A stretch of 64,000 bases of DNA from Aurelia coerulea. Lineage: Eukaryota; Cnidaria; Scyphozoa; Semaeostomeae; Ulmaridae. The notes under the pieces were generated by a model. The model ran no database searches and was not told the origin of the DNA. It worked only from the letters and a program-made list of their open reading frames with translations. Positions 1-11,071 of the stretch are shown here, piece after piece (the stretch's first letter is position 1; each line of letters begins with the position of its first letter). The stretch lies in NCBI GenBank assembly GCA_039566865.1, contig CM076958.1, forward strand, positions 5,246,501 through 5,310,500, read 5' to 3'. Both the position numbers and the translations under genes were made by a program.

Positions 1-436
1 GTTCTGCTATACTTTTCTAATTACTATGCAGCACTACAGGGACGATACCATGGGAAACGAAAGACAATGACTACCCCATGGCCAATATATAAGACATGCA
101 ACGTTAAGCTACTTAAAACTACACTACGAGCGATTAACAATTAATGGATACTATACTAGATACTGTCTAACATTAAATGTTAGGTCAGAGTTGCGATGAA
201 TTAAGCAATGTCTCGAGCTCGGTCTCGAGCCCAACTCTTCTTATTGAATTTACAATGCTCAGAAAAATCCAAGAAAATCTAAGAAATGTTCTGAAAAATA
301 CTTCAGCCTTTCGGCTATCAACCAAACTTTAATTCATTCTAATGCCTAAAGTATTCTATGAATAACGAATTTTCACACACGTTAAACTTTGTTTCATCCA
401 CCCGGTATGTTATATTTGATTTTTTCATATTTTCAG

Positions 437-552
437 GTGAAGACAGGCAGAATTCATTTGATGATGACAGTTTACCCCCGTCTTCTCCTGTCAAAAGTGT
501 CAATCCTGGTCAACCCAATAATAAAACAACAAAGAAAGGAATCTTCAAAAAA
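437..552 (+). CDS. CACNB: CACNB exon: end of HOOK linker
   Basis: A pyrimidine-rich tract ending TTTCAG precedes it, and a perfect GTGAGT donor follows at 553. The first two bases complete a codon begun upstream. It encodes an acidic, then Ser/Pro/Asn-rich, then Lys-rich stretch ending GIFKK, like the basic end of the HOOK in other beta subunits. Confidence 0.9.
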
Positions 553-3500
553 GTGAGTGTTCACATGGACATTTTTCTTCCTTTAAGATTTCGTTCAGAT
601 ATTGGAATAGCATCAGAAATATGATGGCCTTTGCAACAAATGTTCCAGAGAATAATCTACAATCAAATTGAACTTAATAACAACCAAAACTAAAACCAAG
701 GTCGTTAATTAATACGTCCAGATGTTAAGTATTCAGTTATCTCTCTGTTTTGCTACCGTTTCAAAGTTGCGTGACAAAATTGTTTGCTACAGCAAAAACA
801 AAAAAGTCCCAAACTGCAAACAAACAAACATGCCTTGCATGCCTAAACGTTCCATACGAATTAGTTAATGTTACCCTCTTTCTGTTTCAGAGTGACTCAT
901 TACCTCCATATGATGTTGTGCCTTCAATGCGACCTGTCATTTTTGTCGGTCCATCACTCAAAGGATATGAGGTAAATATCATAAATTGTTTTGCTACAGT
1001 GACATCCCTTGCAGAGTTTTTATTCGCTATATGACAACAAGGGCAAAGTTTGTAAACAAAGGATTCAAGTCTGATCAAGACAAACGATTTTGCAGCCTCA
1101 AGAACAGATTTAACACCTTGTGCGCAGCCAACCATAAGGTTTCGTACTTTCTGTTTATTTTGGTTTGATCCAATGCATTGAGGTGTGAAATCTATTCTTC
1201 AGAAATGCAAATCCCTTTTTTCTTTTCAGAAACCTTAATATTTTGTTTCACAAAATTTTTCCTTGCTCTCTCTGTGACTATGAGCTGTCTGCCAGCCTTT
1301 GTTGAACTAAAGGACGGGTAAGATAATTTGAAAAAGGACCAGGAGCATGAGGATATCAACTGACCATACCGGTTAAGAGTCAAAAAAACAATTTGAAAGA
1401 AAAAGCAATCCCTGTTTGAAAAGCCATTGCTCCGTAGATATCAAGGCAATAATATTGATAAGTAATTTACTCAACTGTGGATATAGCTACAGTTTAGATT
1501 TTACCTGACTGACAACGGCTACTCCGTTCTGAAATCATCAGGAATTTTCCCAAGAAAGCCCCTTCATGAAACCTTCAAAACAGGCCTAAAGTCACCACCA
1601 AATTTTCTGCTTTACAGCAATGACTTAAACTTGCTTTGGCACATATTGTCCCTTTGGGAGGATGAAATTGTCATCACTTGAAGAATAAGTGATGTCATCC
1701 TCCTAAGAGGTTAGCACATGCTAAAACGTGTTTGTGTTGAAGTCGTTGCTGTAAGGCAGAAATAGGGACATTTCGTCGTGATTTTAGATTTTAGGCCTGT
1801 TTTGAAGGTTTCTTTAAGGGATCTCTCGAGAAAATCTCTCATAATTTCATAAGGGAGTAGCCTGCGTGCAGATTTTACTTTCCACTGAGAAGGAGAGCCA
1901 AGACGGATCTTGGCTCTCCTTCGCAGTGGAAAGTAAAGTCTGCACGCAGGCTAATAAGGGAGTGGCTGATTTCAGTCAGGTAAATTTTGAAATAGATTTG
2001 AACAGGTCTGCCATTAAATGAGATATTTGCCAGAATCATCGTCTAGATTTCCAGGGAACAATGACCTTTCAAACGGGGATTTTTTTCCAATCACCCGGTA
2101 AGATAGCAGTACTAACATTAACTTATTTGGATATTCATTCAGCCTTAAATTACAATTCTTCAAGTTCATTTTTCTACAGATACACAAGATAGTATTATTG
2201 ACAACGCTTCAGCACAGTGAAGCACGAATAGAAATTGAATGGAATGAATACTGGGTGTCCCAAAAAAATGTATACAGATTTGGTTGACTCCAGCGATATG
2301 AATTTAGCTTTAATCAATGGCAAATCACTCTCAAGATGTTCCTCGATAGTTAACTTGGACATAGATACCTTGTTTGTTGGTATTGGTGCTTTGAGAGCAG
2401 AAATATCAATCTCGAATTCTCACATTTGCGTCCACTTGCAAACTAGGTCACATTTGCGTCCTTTTGGCCTAAGCAAATTCCTGGACCACATCGAAATTAA
2501 GAACTGAAATTAATGAAAAATTAAGAAACTTCCCAATGGATGACTGGGGGTGACTTCTGGAAAACAGAATAACACAATATCTAATATTGTTCAAATTTCA
2601 TGAAGGCTCTCATTGATTTATACGCTGTGCCTTAAGAATTTGCTTAGGCCAAAAGGTTAAAGCTCTGGTTTGCAGGAAGAGGCAAATTTGAGCTTTCAAG
2701 ATTGATATTTCTGCTCTCAAGGCATCAATACCAAAAAACCAGGCACCTACGTTCAAGTTAACTATCGAGAAACATTTTGGGAGTGATTAGCCATTGATTA
2801 ACGCTAAATGCACAGCGCTAGAGTCAACCAAATTCGTATACATTTTTTTGGGACACCCAGTACTCTCCCATGACGACGTTCCCTCTCATCATGTAGTACA
2901 ATTGTTTCATTTTTTACTGCAAGGTTACGTCAGAAATACATGAAAGGGAACCTTTGCATAGGATAATATAGGATGAATGTTAATGTAAAGGCAAGCAAAA
3001 AATTGATCCCATGACTTTAAAACTTTTTGAGATTTGAAGAATTTATGATTTTTAGAAATTCTATTTATTATTATGTTATGAATTGACTAGAAAGATATAT
3101 TCACATCAACACTGGCCGTTGTTTAAAGCATTATAAACCCTAAAAACAAGTCAATGGTTTTTGCAGCCTTTCTGTTTTATTTGTTTTTCTATTTTTACTT
3201 TTTAGGCACGGTATCCTCGTCAGTACTGCTTGCCAAGGGACCGGGGCAAACAATCAATAAAACACAAATTAATATGAAAAACTGAATACAAAAATTAGAA
3301 AACAGAATTTCTCACTAATTTTCTTTTAATCTTTGTTTGAAAGTGGCAATGGAGGGTGCCTGTTTTACGTCATAGTCAAGCTGATTCCATAATTTAGATC
3401 CACGAAAAGATATACGTTTTTGGCCATTGCTTGTTTTCCTCAAAGGTAAACCTTTCAGAAGGTAGACCTTTTGAGGACGCCGGATAATTCTCCCTTTCTC

Positions 3501-6500
3501 CTCGACGTTGCCTATTAACATTTAAATATTTGCAGGTCACAGACATGATGCAGAAAGCTTTGTTCGATTACTTAAAACACAGATTCCAAGGAAGGTAAGC
3601 AGACCATCTTAAATATCTTATCTATCTTATCTTAAGGTTTCTATACCCTTCAGGACAATAAAAATTTTTACCCGATCAATTTTTGGATTTTTAAATCATT
3701 GGATAGCACACACATCTATCTACAATTTCTAAAGATTTCAAGGAATTTTACTTTATTTTTCAGCGAATTATAAGCAATTTAAAGCAAGGTCTTTCCATCT
3801 AGGAACATGCTGTTTACATTACCAGGAAAATTTAAGAACTAAAGGTTAAAGATTTCAAGTGCCTTTGATTTCCATCCGAATGGATTTTGCGGTTGTAATA
3901 CCAATTACGTCATTGTAAACTCTGCGCTGAATACATAAAGGATTACTCTGTTTACTCTTGTCGCCACATTAATGTTAATCTTTTGCAATAGTGGAATTAT
4001 ACGCCAAGAAACTATTTCAGGACTTTTCTCAAAATCAAATTTTCAGCAACACATGGGTATTGATACAGCTCCCTGTACCCAATGGCTTGACGTAATTGGC
4101 TGAGATTTGCCAAACAGAGCGAAAAAGCATAGGGGGACCAAACCGTGTCTCACTTTTGTGAAAAATGATCCAAATTTAACATTTGAATGAATCTCAACAC
4201 GAGGCCATGGGGCGAGGAGAAAATCGTTTTATTCATTATTCTGAAGATAAGGCACGCAAAGGAAATTTGAGATACGTTTTGCTAGATTAATGTGTTGAGA
4301 TTGCAAAAATCTCATTGAAATTTATATGGAACTTATCTGGGGGGACAGGGAGGCTCTAGAAGGAGGAAATTCCAATTTTCGCGTTTGTGTATAACGCACA
4401 ATTTTTGGATATTTGTATTCGTTTTGGCTTATAGATACTCCCCATTTAATGGCGAATCGAATGATGTATAGTTTATACGTGTTATGTCGCGGGCGTGATA
4501 ATCAAGAGAGAAAATCCCATGAGTGGTCACTGAAGGGTTACAGTAACCTTAAGTTATCTTAGGCACTGCTCACACTGTACCAGATGTTTCGTCCCGCATG
4601 CTTTTCGTATCGGATAGGGGTGCTGTTTACATCACACTAAAGCTATCCGATACAAGACGCTCCATAAATTGGAGCGAAGATCACTTACTTCCCTTTGTAG
4701 ATGATATGAAAATCACTCCGGCATGCTTTTGGCATGATACAGATGGTGCTACCTATACGTTTCGCCCCATAACCACATTTCGTTACTTCGAGAACAATGA
4801 ATAATATTCCAAGGGTCAATTAGTGCCTCTTGTGAATTACGATGATTAAAAATGATAAATTTGTTCTCTTGCAGAATAATGATAACTCGTGTTACTGCGG
4901 ATATCAGTGCAGCGAAGAAATCTGCCATCCAGAATCTCGGAAAGAAACCAATCATCAAAGAGAGAGGAACAACCCAAGCGACACAAGGTTATTTTTGTAA
5001 TTTGTGATATGAAACGAACCCTGCTATCTTGAATCTTGAAGGGATTGAGGTTTGCTCGAAAAACAAGGTTTCTAGCCTGCGATCAGACTTTGGTCAATGG
5101 GGAGGATGGGAAAGAAAGAAGGAAAGAAAGTAACAACCTACTAAACCTACTCAGTTTTTAGAATTTCTGAGGCAAAGACAAATTCTGAGTGTACCAGGTT
5201 TACCATTTTCAGAATTAATACCGATTAAACATACCCTCAATTTTTGTGTACCCAGCTCCTCAACCAGTCATATTCTTTACTGTGTTCTCTGCCTGGAAGA
5301 TCGCGTAATGAAGGTGCATTACTATTCTCCATCAACAATTGTAGCACACTACTCTAATTTACTTGATCGTTATTTATTTTTCTTTATTCCTGCAGAAGTC
5401 AACCAAGAAATCGAAAAGATATTTGAAATGTGTAGAAATCTTCAATTGGTTGTCCTTGATGCCTACACAGTTAATTATCCAACTCAAGTCACGAAAACAT
5501 CATTGGCACCTATTATAGTTTATATCAAGATTGCTTCACCAAAGGTAAGACATTATTTAAAGGGAGTACAAAGACCAGCATGCTTTGTATGAAGTCAGTG
5601 ACTTACTCTGCACAGCTTCCAGAATAACTGACTGTACGAAATTCTCAAAAACAAAAACAAACGACAGCAAAGGCTGCTGGTCTTTGTACTCCCTTTAAGG
5701 GATTTGATAGCAACGACAGACATTTTTATTTTGTCCCCCGAGGTGATACGATGAAAGACTGAGCCAGTGATATTAAAGAATCATATTATAATATTTTTAT
5801 TAACTGACTAATCCAAATCTACCGGGTGAGCCAGAAAAAGGTTCCCACTTTCGAAGATTCGTAGCATCAAGTGTACTCGACGGATTTGGCTGATTTATAA
5901 TCTAGTTAAAAGCCGAAAGACCGAAGTATTTTACTAATTTCTCTCGTGTTTCTATCAGCACCGAAAATACAGGTAAATTCAACTTCACTAAAATTTCTTG
6001 GTTACAAAATGCCTGAAAATTGGCCTAAAAGACTTGATCAAATCATAAGGAATCTCTTGCACAGAACAAGACGCAAGGACATTGCACTTCTTTCGGGATT
6101 TCTGAGAAATAGATTTTCAAAAAAATACTGAAGTTGGAATTCTCTCAGGCATTGTTCTCAGGTCTTTCAATAGCGATTAAATGATAACTCTTGTTTGATG
6201 ATTGAAAAGAAGCTGATATTGGTCATGAGTGGGCTATTTGTGCCGACTCAATGACTTTGAAATACAATTCTAGAAGACAATTACGCTAAGATGACGGCGA
6301 GGAACCTCTTACCAAGATGCACTGCGTTCTTATTAAAAATGTTTCACGATTCAGTAGGAATTCCTTTAAAGAACGCAACGCATCTTGGTAATATTTCTCC
6401 GCCAACTCAACTTGGCAACTCAACCCGTGTTGAAATTTCAACGCGGGTTGAAAGTCTCATGTAAACGCGGGTTGAAATTCTCATGTAAACGCAAAATTTG

Positions 6501-8500
6501 TTCAACTCGGGGCGAGATTAGGATGCGAACAAAGGAGATCGAATCTATTTCCGCAATCATTCAAACATTTGAGTGGGCTCACATTCCTTCTTCTATTGTT
6601 TGCAACCAAGTAACCTAATCTCAACCCGTGTTGAGATTCCATGTAAACGCAAGGCAAAATAAGCAATGCTGTTAAAACTCAACACGGGTAAAAATTTATC
6701 ATGTAAAGGGCCTCTGCGGCATAACCCTCGATTATACCAGATTGCCCCAATTCTCAGCCTTCTGAAAATTGAAGCAAATGGACGTTATTTTATTAGCAAC
6801 ACGAGATCCAGTTATTTTTTTAAGCCAAGGAGACGATCGTTGTTACCAACTATGGCTGATATTTTTATTGTTATCCTGAAAAGAATTGCTTTGTAATGAT
6901 TATCATATTCTCTTTTCAAACAAGGTGCTGACGCGTCTCGTCAAATCAAGAGGAAAATCACAATCGAAAAATTTGAATGTTCAACTTGTTGCTGCTGAGA
7001 AACTCGCACAATCTAGTGAGGTGAGTCATGATAATAATCATAAATTATTCATTTGATATTAGCTCGAAGTACCGGGTGACCGACCCAAAAAGAGATAAAC
7101 TTTTTGAAAAATCATCAACATGTTGAAAGGTCAAGTTATTTTGATTAGATTGTCCCTCTGTATTCTCATCAAATGAGTATGTGAAAACTACGTACTTTAT
7201 CACTGCGGACAAGACAGTCTTTGGCCTAAATCATCAGTCCTAAAGCTCATTTATCGGAAGAGGAGGATATATCCTTGTGATATGTTGCTCAATAGTACTA
7301 CGCGACTTGTTTCACGATTCTTAAAGGTAATGTGTCCATATAAGTACAGAGACTTTGCTAATTTCACGTCACATTTCATGTGATCACATTACCATGAAAC
7401 TCACAAGGTAGCCATACCTGATATATGCAGACTGGATGAGTTACTTGCAGTTGCGTTTACAGAGCTGAACCTGAACTCTCACATTAGGCAGCCTCATTTT
7501 GAAATTTAAATTCTAGTTTTGCATGCGATCAGTTGAATTCTACCAATCACAGTGCGCTCTTGGTGCTCTTCATCAGCATCGTGTCAGCATATTTTGACAA
7601 GAGTGTATACACGGCTGTACTTACTTGGACACATTGCCTTTAAGAGTGAAATATATGCATGCTGAAAGAAGCCAAATTTATATCCTTCTTAGGGCCTGTT
7701 TTCATGGGATTTTTCAGCCCGGGCTGAAACGTCACCCCTTCTACCCGAGGTGACAATATTTTGCCATTACATGGAGAGTAATGTCCAAAAGTAGACAGAA
7801 GTGCATGTGTCATTGATTTTTCAGCCCGGGCGGAAAAAAATACTCGCCATTACATGGGCCCGCGTCACATAAAACAGTGGGGATTAACCTTTCATCTCGG
7901 CCAGCGCAAGGCAAGCTGAAATTTCAGTCCGGGGGCAATTAGCTTTTTTGACCGTAGAGGAGGAACGAAGTTTCACTTCGGGTAAACGGGCTGAAATTTC
8001 AGCCCAGGTTGAAAACTCCCATGTAAAAAGGCCCTTAGATAGTATATTGGCTCTTTGTTCGAAATTTTGGAATTTGCAAAAACCACAGGATCATTGTTTT
8101 CTTGTGTCTAGCCAGAGTGATCACAAGAAAAAAATCGTATTACAAGGCTGAGCCTATCCATCAAAATATCCATAAAATTTGATAAACCGAGACGTAAGTC
8201 AATTTTTACAAAAGCTTGATGTTGCAGCTGCTTTAGCAATTTATACATGTCTTCTCCTCCCAACAGGACATGTACGATGTAGTTTTAGATGAAACCCAGC
8301 TTGAAGATGCTTGTGAGCATTTGGGAGAATTCCTGGAGGCCTACTGGCGAGCAGCACACCCTCCGCAGTCAAATTTCGGACAGGGAGGAGCACCAGGCAC
8401 TTATAACGCCAACGGACAACAGGTTGTAGTCAATTACAATAGCATGGACCCGTTTAGTACCCAGTCTCCTACACGTCATCTTCGTACTGCTCAGGTGTAG
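437..8500 (+). CDS. CACNB: Voltage-gated calcium channel beta subunit, 3' seven coding exons (partial)
   Basis: Cytoplasmic auxiliary subunit that binds the alpha-1 interaction domain of high-voltage-activated calcium channels and controls their trafficking and gating. Coding exons: 437-552, 891-971, 3536-3594, 4875-4987, 5396-5544, 6925-7020, 8267-8500. They total 848 bp and encode 281 complete residues after a split first codon. The first exon is an Asp/Ser/Pro/Lys-rich HOOK-like segment. The rest is the guanylate-kinase-like domain, with the family hallmarks [54 protein letters not shown] and [17 protein letters not shown]. The catalytic P-loop lysine pattern is absent, as usual for this family. 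The last about 45 residues are a Gly/Asn/Gln-rich tail ending in RTAQV. All introns are GT-AG and all phases agree. The SH3 and N-terminal exons lie before the window. The family call is very secure. Confidence 0.97.
891..971 (+). CDS. CACNB: CACNB exon: start of guanylate-kinase-like domain
   Basis: The acceptor is TTTCTGTTTCAG and the donor is GTAAAT at 972. It encodes [15 protein letters not shown] and then [12 protein letters not shown], the diagnostic opening of the beta-subunit GK domain. It is phase 0 at both ends. Confidence 0.97.
1502..1982. mobile_element. MITE with TACCTGACTGA terminal inverted repeats
   Basis: It starts TACCTGACTGA and ends with the reverse complement TCAGTCAGGTA. 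The similarity continues imperfectly inward for about 60 bp (for example AAATCATCAGGAATTTTC against its inverted counterpart). The internal region is non-coding. Partial relatives appear near 49408-49560 and 59290-59710. A clear target-site duplication was not identified. It is interrupted by the 1858-1953 element. Confidence 0.65.
1858..1953. mobile_element. 96-bp palindromic MITE inside another MITE
   Basis: It is a near-perfect palindrome starting TAGCCTGCGTGCAG and ending CTGCACGCAGGCTA, with only a few central unpaired bases. Both sides carry the same 9-bp sequence ATAAGGGAG (1849-1857 and 1954-1962), a clean target-site duplication. Its TAGCCTG ends resemble those of the larger element at 18896-19341. 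Confidence 0.9.
2251..2860. mobile_element. Mariner-type non-autonomous element with long inverted repeats
   Basis: It begins CTGGGTGTCCCAAAAAAATG and ends with the inverted counterpart CATTTTTTTGGGACACCCAG. It is flanked by TA on both sides (2249-2250 and 2861-2862). The inverted arms run for roughly 180-200 bp with mismatches. The TA duplication and the GGTGTCCCAAAA end suggest a Tc1/mariner mobiliser. No transposase frame is present. Confidence 0.8.
3315..3521 (-). pseudogene. LINE reverse-transcriptase C-terminal remnant
   Basis: On the minus strand the 68-residue open frame includes [18 protein letters not shown] followed by [20 protein letters not shown]. This is the typical C-terminal end of CR1/L2/jockey-like LINE polyproteins (F-R-G-x-K-x-W-N then a short helix). 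It is a fragment without the catalytic part, and it ends just before the CACNB acceptor at 3535. Confidence 0.7.
3536..3594 (+). CDS. CACNB: CACNB exon: [17 protein letters not shown]
   Basis: The acceptor is ATTTGCAG and the donor GTAAGC at 3595. It is a 59-bp exon starting in phase 0 and ending two bases into an arginine codon completed at 4875. It is nearly identical to the vertebrate beta-subunit sequence. Confidence 0.97.
3595..4874 (+). other. CACNB intron, nothing recognised
   Basis: AT-rich intron. No coding similarity, RNA gene or well-bounded repeat was recognised. Confidence 0.6.
4875..4987 (+). CDS. CACNB: CACNB exon: ITRVTADIS segment of the GK domain
   Basis: The acceptor is CTCTTGCAG. 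The donor at 4988 is GTTATT, the weakest of this gene. Splicing there makes a GAA codon with the next exon, giving the expected E-V-x-x-E-I-E-x-I-F-E. The segment [13 protein letters not shown] followed by the IIKERG region matches the GK domain. Confidence 0.93.
5396..5544 (+). CDS. CACNB: CACNB exon: LQLVVLDA...[12 protein letters not shown]
   Basis: The acceptor is TTCCTGCAG and the donor GTAAGA at 5545. It encodes [20 protein letters not shown] and [16 protein letters not shown], core GK-domain strands and helices contributing to the channel-binding groove. Confidence 0.97.
5561..5694. mobile_element. 134-bp MITE with TTAA duplication
   Basis: The ends are AGGGAGTACAAAGACCAGCA and its inverted copy TGCTGGTCTTTGTACTCCCT. 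TTAA flanks both sides (5557-5560 and 5695-5698). TTAA targets are used by piggyBac and Kolobok transposons, so one of these probably moved it. It starts only 16 bp past the exon end at 5544. Confidence 0.88.
6282..6405. mobile_element. Degenerate palindromic MITE, same family as 21016-21180
   Basis: The arm ACCAAGATGCACTGCGTTCT is followed about 45 bp later by its inverted partner AGAACGCAACGCATCTTGGT. The outer GACGGCGAGGAA and TTTCTCCGCC also pair. The copy at 21016-21180 is better preserved. Confidence 0.7.
6405..6712. repeat. Relic of the GGGCC-ended MITE family with 24-bp direct repeats
   Basis: Multiple copies of the motifs GGTTGAAA..CTCATGTAAA and CAACCCGTGTTGA occur in both orientations. 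Two adjacent 24-bp units start CGCGGGTTGAAA. The right end ATGTAAAGGGCC resembles the terminus of the element at 7692-8034. Confidence 0.55.
6925..7020 (+). CDS. CACNB: CACNB exon: [20 protein letters not shown]
   Basis: It is a 96-bp, 32-codon exon in phase 0 at both ends. The acceptor is CAAACAAG and the donor GTGAGT at 7021. It encodes the highly conserved beta-subunit segment with the end EKLAQSSE. Confidence 0.97.
7692..8034. mobile_element. MITE with GGGCC ends and TTA duplication
   Basis: The left end is GGGCCTGTTTTCATGGGATT and the right end, read inverted, is GGGCCTTTTTACATGGGAGT. TTA flanks both sides (7689-7691 and 8035-8037). The motif CAGCCCGGGCTGAAA recurs within. The three-base TTA duplication fits PIF/Harbinger-type mobilisation. 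Confidence 0.85.
8267..8500 (+). CDS. CACNB: CACNB last exon: GK-domain end and C-terminal tail
   Basis: The acceptor is CCTCCCAACAG and the stop codon TAG is at 8498-8500. It encodes [20 protein letters not shown] and [12 protein letters not shown], the end of the GK fold. A 45-residue Gly/Asn/Gln/Ser-rich tail of unknown function follows. Confidence 0.97.
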   Translation, partial: DMYDVVLDETQLEDACEHLGEFLEAYWRAAHPPQSNFGQGGAPGTYNANGQQVVVNYNSMDPFSTQSPTRHLRTAQV

Positions 8501-8930
8501 GTTTTCAAATGAAATTGAAGGACTCAGCTAGCTGGGTTTATTTTTCTACGAATTCGAAATGGCCGGTGACTCGTAATGGCTGCTAATTTATCGTCATAAC
8601 TCAATTGAAAGTATTGTCGTCATTTTGAAAGGCTAACCACTGGTAGGAGCAACAGCAACTCACGTAGAACACTGTTATTGCGGAGTAAATATTTGACACC
8701 ATTTTGAATTGGTCTCTTGCGTCTCAAGGTCAGAGCGAGGCTTGGGATTTTCGACATTTTGACTTGATTCTTGTTCCAGCGTTTATTGGCGATTTATCAT
8801 AACCGGTGTGAGATCGTTCTTCTGTTTAGAGGTGCATATCTGCCCTCAAGGATATACTTTCATTGGACTGCTGGTCTAGCCAACGGTATATTCTGTTTGG
8901 TATTTTGGTCTACCGTTGGATATACCTTAT

Positions 8931-9170
8931 TATTACCTGACTGACGCTTCAAAAACGAGGCAATACAAGAATCCCGCCAATCCCATTGGCTAATCTCACA
9001 TTTCCCGCGGTTTTCCCGTAGCCTTGTATAATACGATACAAGGACGCGTTTTTGTCACCACAGCAACTAATTTAGGCCTGTGAGATTTACAATGAACTCA
9101 AACGACATAACAGTAACAAAATGAGTTTGACTAAATGGTATAAGTCAAAATTAGAAGCTATCAGGTAATA
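8931..9170. mobile_element. Possible 240-bp MITE with TATTACCTGA ends
   Basis: It starts TATTACCTGA and ends TCAGGTAATA, a 10-bp inverted pair. The ends resemble the TACCTGACTGA ends of the 1502-1982 element. No target duplication was established. Confidence 0.4.
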
Positions 9171-9180
9171 AAACTCATAC

Positions 9181-9311
9181 TAACCGGTTTTGTAGTTGTA
9201 CAGGAAAATATAAAGCCCTCGGTCTTATTGCACAGACAGACCTCGCAAGCTCGGTCTGTACTTTTAAGACCTCGGGCTTTATATTTTCCTGTACAACACA
9301 AAACCGGTTAG
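9181..9311. mobile_element. Palindromic MITE with CTAACCGG ends
   Basis: The left arm CTAACCGGTTTTGTAGTTGT and the inverted right arm pair over about 50 bp, including ACAGGAAAATATAAAGCCC. TA lies on both sides (9179-9180 and 9312-9313). The element can fold into one hairpin. Confidence 0.85.
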
Positions 9312-10934
9312 TATGCGCATAGTATTGTTTGTCCTAGTATCTTAATATCTAGTGTTTTAATATCCAGTATTTTGATTTTGAAATAGTTTCTGGGAGACAC
9401 TGAAAAGTTTACTTGAAACTATCACAAGGGGAGCCTAGTAATAACATCAAGACACTGGTAACATCAGTAATAACAGTGTAGAATAAGGGCTTCGTTTAAG
9501 CAAAACCTGTCCTAGAAAACGGTACCAATATTTGGGGAAGTCGATGTAGCAAACAATGTTTCATGGAAATATTGGCAGTGCATTCCTACTTGGTATTTGA
9601 TAACCCCTTCCCTTCTCTCTCCCTGCGTTGGTCACGTTTGCAGTATGTCCTGAAAGAACATCTCAACTAAAGGTAGCTTTTTTCTTGGAGTTCCCAAGCC
9701 TCTGCAGTGGTTTGAATGCGGTCCGTCTAGGTCATGCGTTCGTAAAAACCACCCTGTCTACCTCATCGTAGAATTTATACGTCATCAAGCGTAAAATCGC
9801 AGATGTATTTAAGCACATGTAATGTCGTAATGTGCAAATAATGGTACCTTATTTATGTCTCGTTATATAGAACATAAATTTCGTGATTTATTACCTTAAA
9901 AATTGCATCCAGGGGACAGCCCTGGAAGTTCTGATTCATAATATTTGTGGTGTCCCAAGAATTAATGTCCCCCAAGTTCCCAACCCCTATCTTTTGTTGA
10001 ATCTGGCAGAACTGTTGAATGATTATAGTCTCCTTGAAGGGAAGTGGAACATTTCGATATTTATTTTCGTATTGCCAAGGTTGTACCCTGATATTTAATT
10101 AGACTATGAATTATGCCTTAGTAGCTATGAGAGCATACGAGAAACATTCTTTAGCTTCAAAAGTCCTCCTGTGCAAGTGAGAAATCACTCCCGGACACAA
10201 CCTTGATCAAACAAGGGGACCTTTTGGGGACACCAATACTTGTCTTGTAGTGTACACAAGAGCTCTTTTCGTAAGTTCTCGCATCTTAGACTAACAGCAC
10301 AACTGCGTATCGTTTTCAGGGTTTGTTTGTGGACTTAAAATGGTAACAATTTTTTTATACATAATTTGAAAATGTACAATTCAATCTAAAAATGTATTAT
10401 TTAACAAAAACGTCTTTACAGAGACGATACCATTGGGAGCATGATAGGCATGGCTACCCTAAATGATAAATAAGTTTCTGTTGGTCTCTCCTGGGGGAGA
10501 ACCGGCTTAATCGGAAGATCTGACGACGCTCATGCTAGAATCTTAATTGAAAATTGACAGATTTTGGTATTGTCTTTAGTAACATAGAAACATTTACTAT
10601 ACATATATCATGTTCTAAGAAGTTGAAGATTGATAGAGAAGGACGAGACAGAAGATTAATTTACCTAGGTTTGTGTTTGCTGGTGCTACAAGAAACGCTC
10701 TGATGTATGAATGAATTTTAGCGTTGATTCCAAAATTTGTTTATTTTGGTTATGAGAAAATAATAAACTCTCTTAACTGAACAGCAAACAATGAATTAGG
10801 CCCAAGAGATGTGGTTGCTTGCTTTTGCAAATTAGATGAAAATTAGATCAGATGAAATTTTTAAAAACATTTCATAGTCTTTTCTCACGATTTACAAGCC
10901 TCGTTATGTTCCCCTTTGCCGTTGTAGAAATGAA

Positions 10935-10949
10935 CCCCCCCCCCCCCCC
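10935..10949. repeat. C15 homopolymer
   Basis: Fifteen consecutive C on the plus strand; length in assemblies is likely unreliable. Confidence 0.95.
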
Positions 10950-10975
10950 TCGGGGATGCCATGTCTTTGCTTAAT

Positions 10976-10977
10976 TA

Positions 10978-11012
<35 letters not shown>

Positions 11013-11071
11013 CAGATTGATTCAGATTGATTGAGATTGATTGAGATTGATTGAGATTGATTGAGATTGAT
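10976..11071. repeat. GATT microsatellite passing into a 10-bp AGATTGATTG repeat
   Basis: About ten GATT units are followed by copies of TCAGATTGAT and GAGATTGATT, a microsatellite with a derived longer unit. Confidence 0.95.

Larger units (their letters stand above)
972..3535 (+). other. CACNB intron with three transposon-like inserts
   Basis: This intron holds a 1502-1982 inverted-repeat element containing a second MITE (1858-1953), a 610-bp mariner-type element (2251-2860), and a minus-strand LINE C-terminal remnant (3315-3521) next to the acceptor. Nothing else is recognised. Confidence 0.8.
5545..6924 (+). other. CACNB intron with three MITE-like inserts
   Basis: It contains a TTAA-flanked MITE (5561-5694), an inverted-repeat relic (6282-6405) and a relic of the GGGCC-ended family (about 6405-6712). 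The remaining sequence shows no feature. Confidence 0.7.

Noticed and set aside
7561..7600. CTGATGA on the minus strand followed by a GC-rich stretch
   Set aside because: No GAAA element or paired stem follows, so it is not counted as hammerhead-like.
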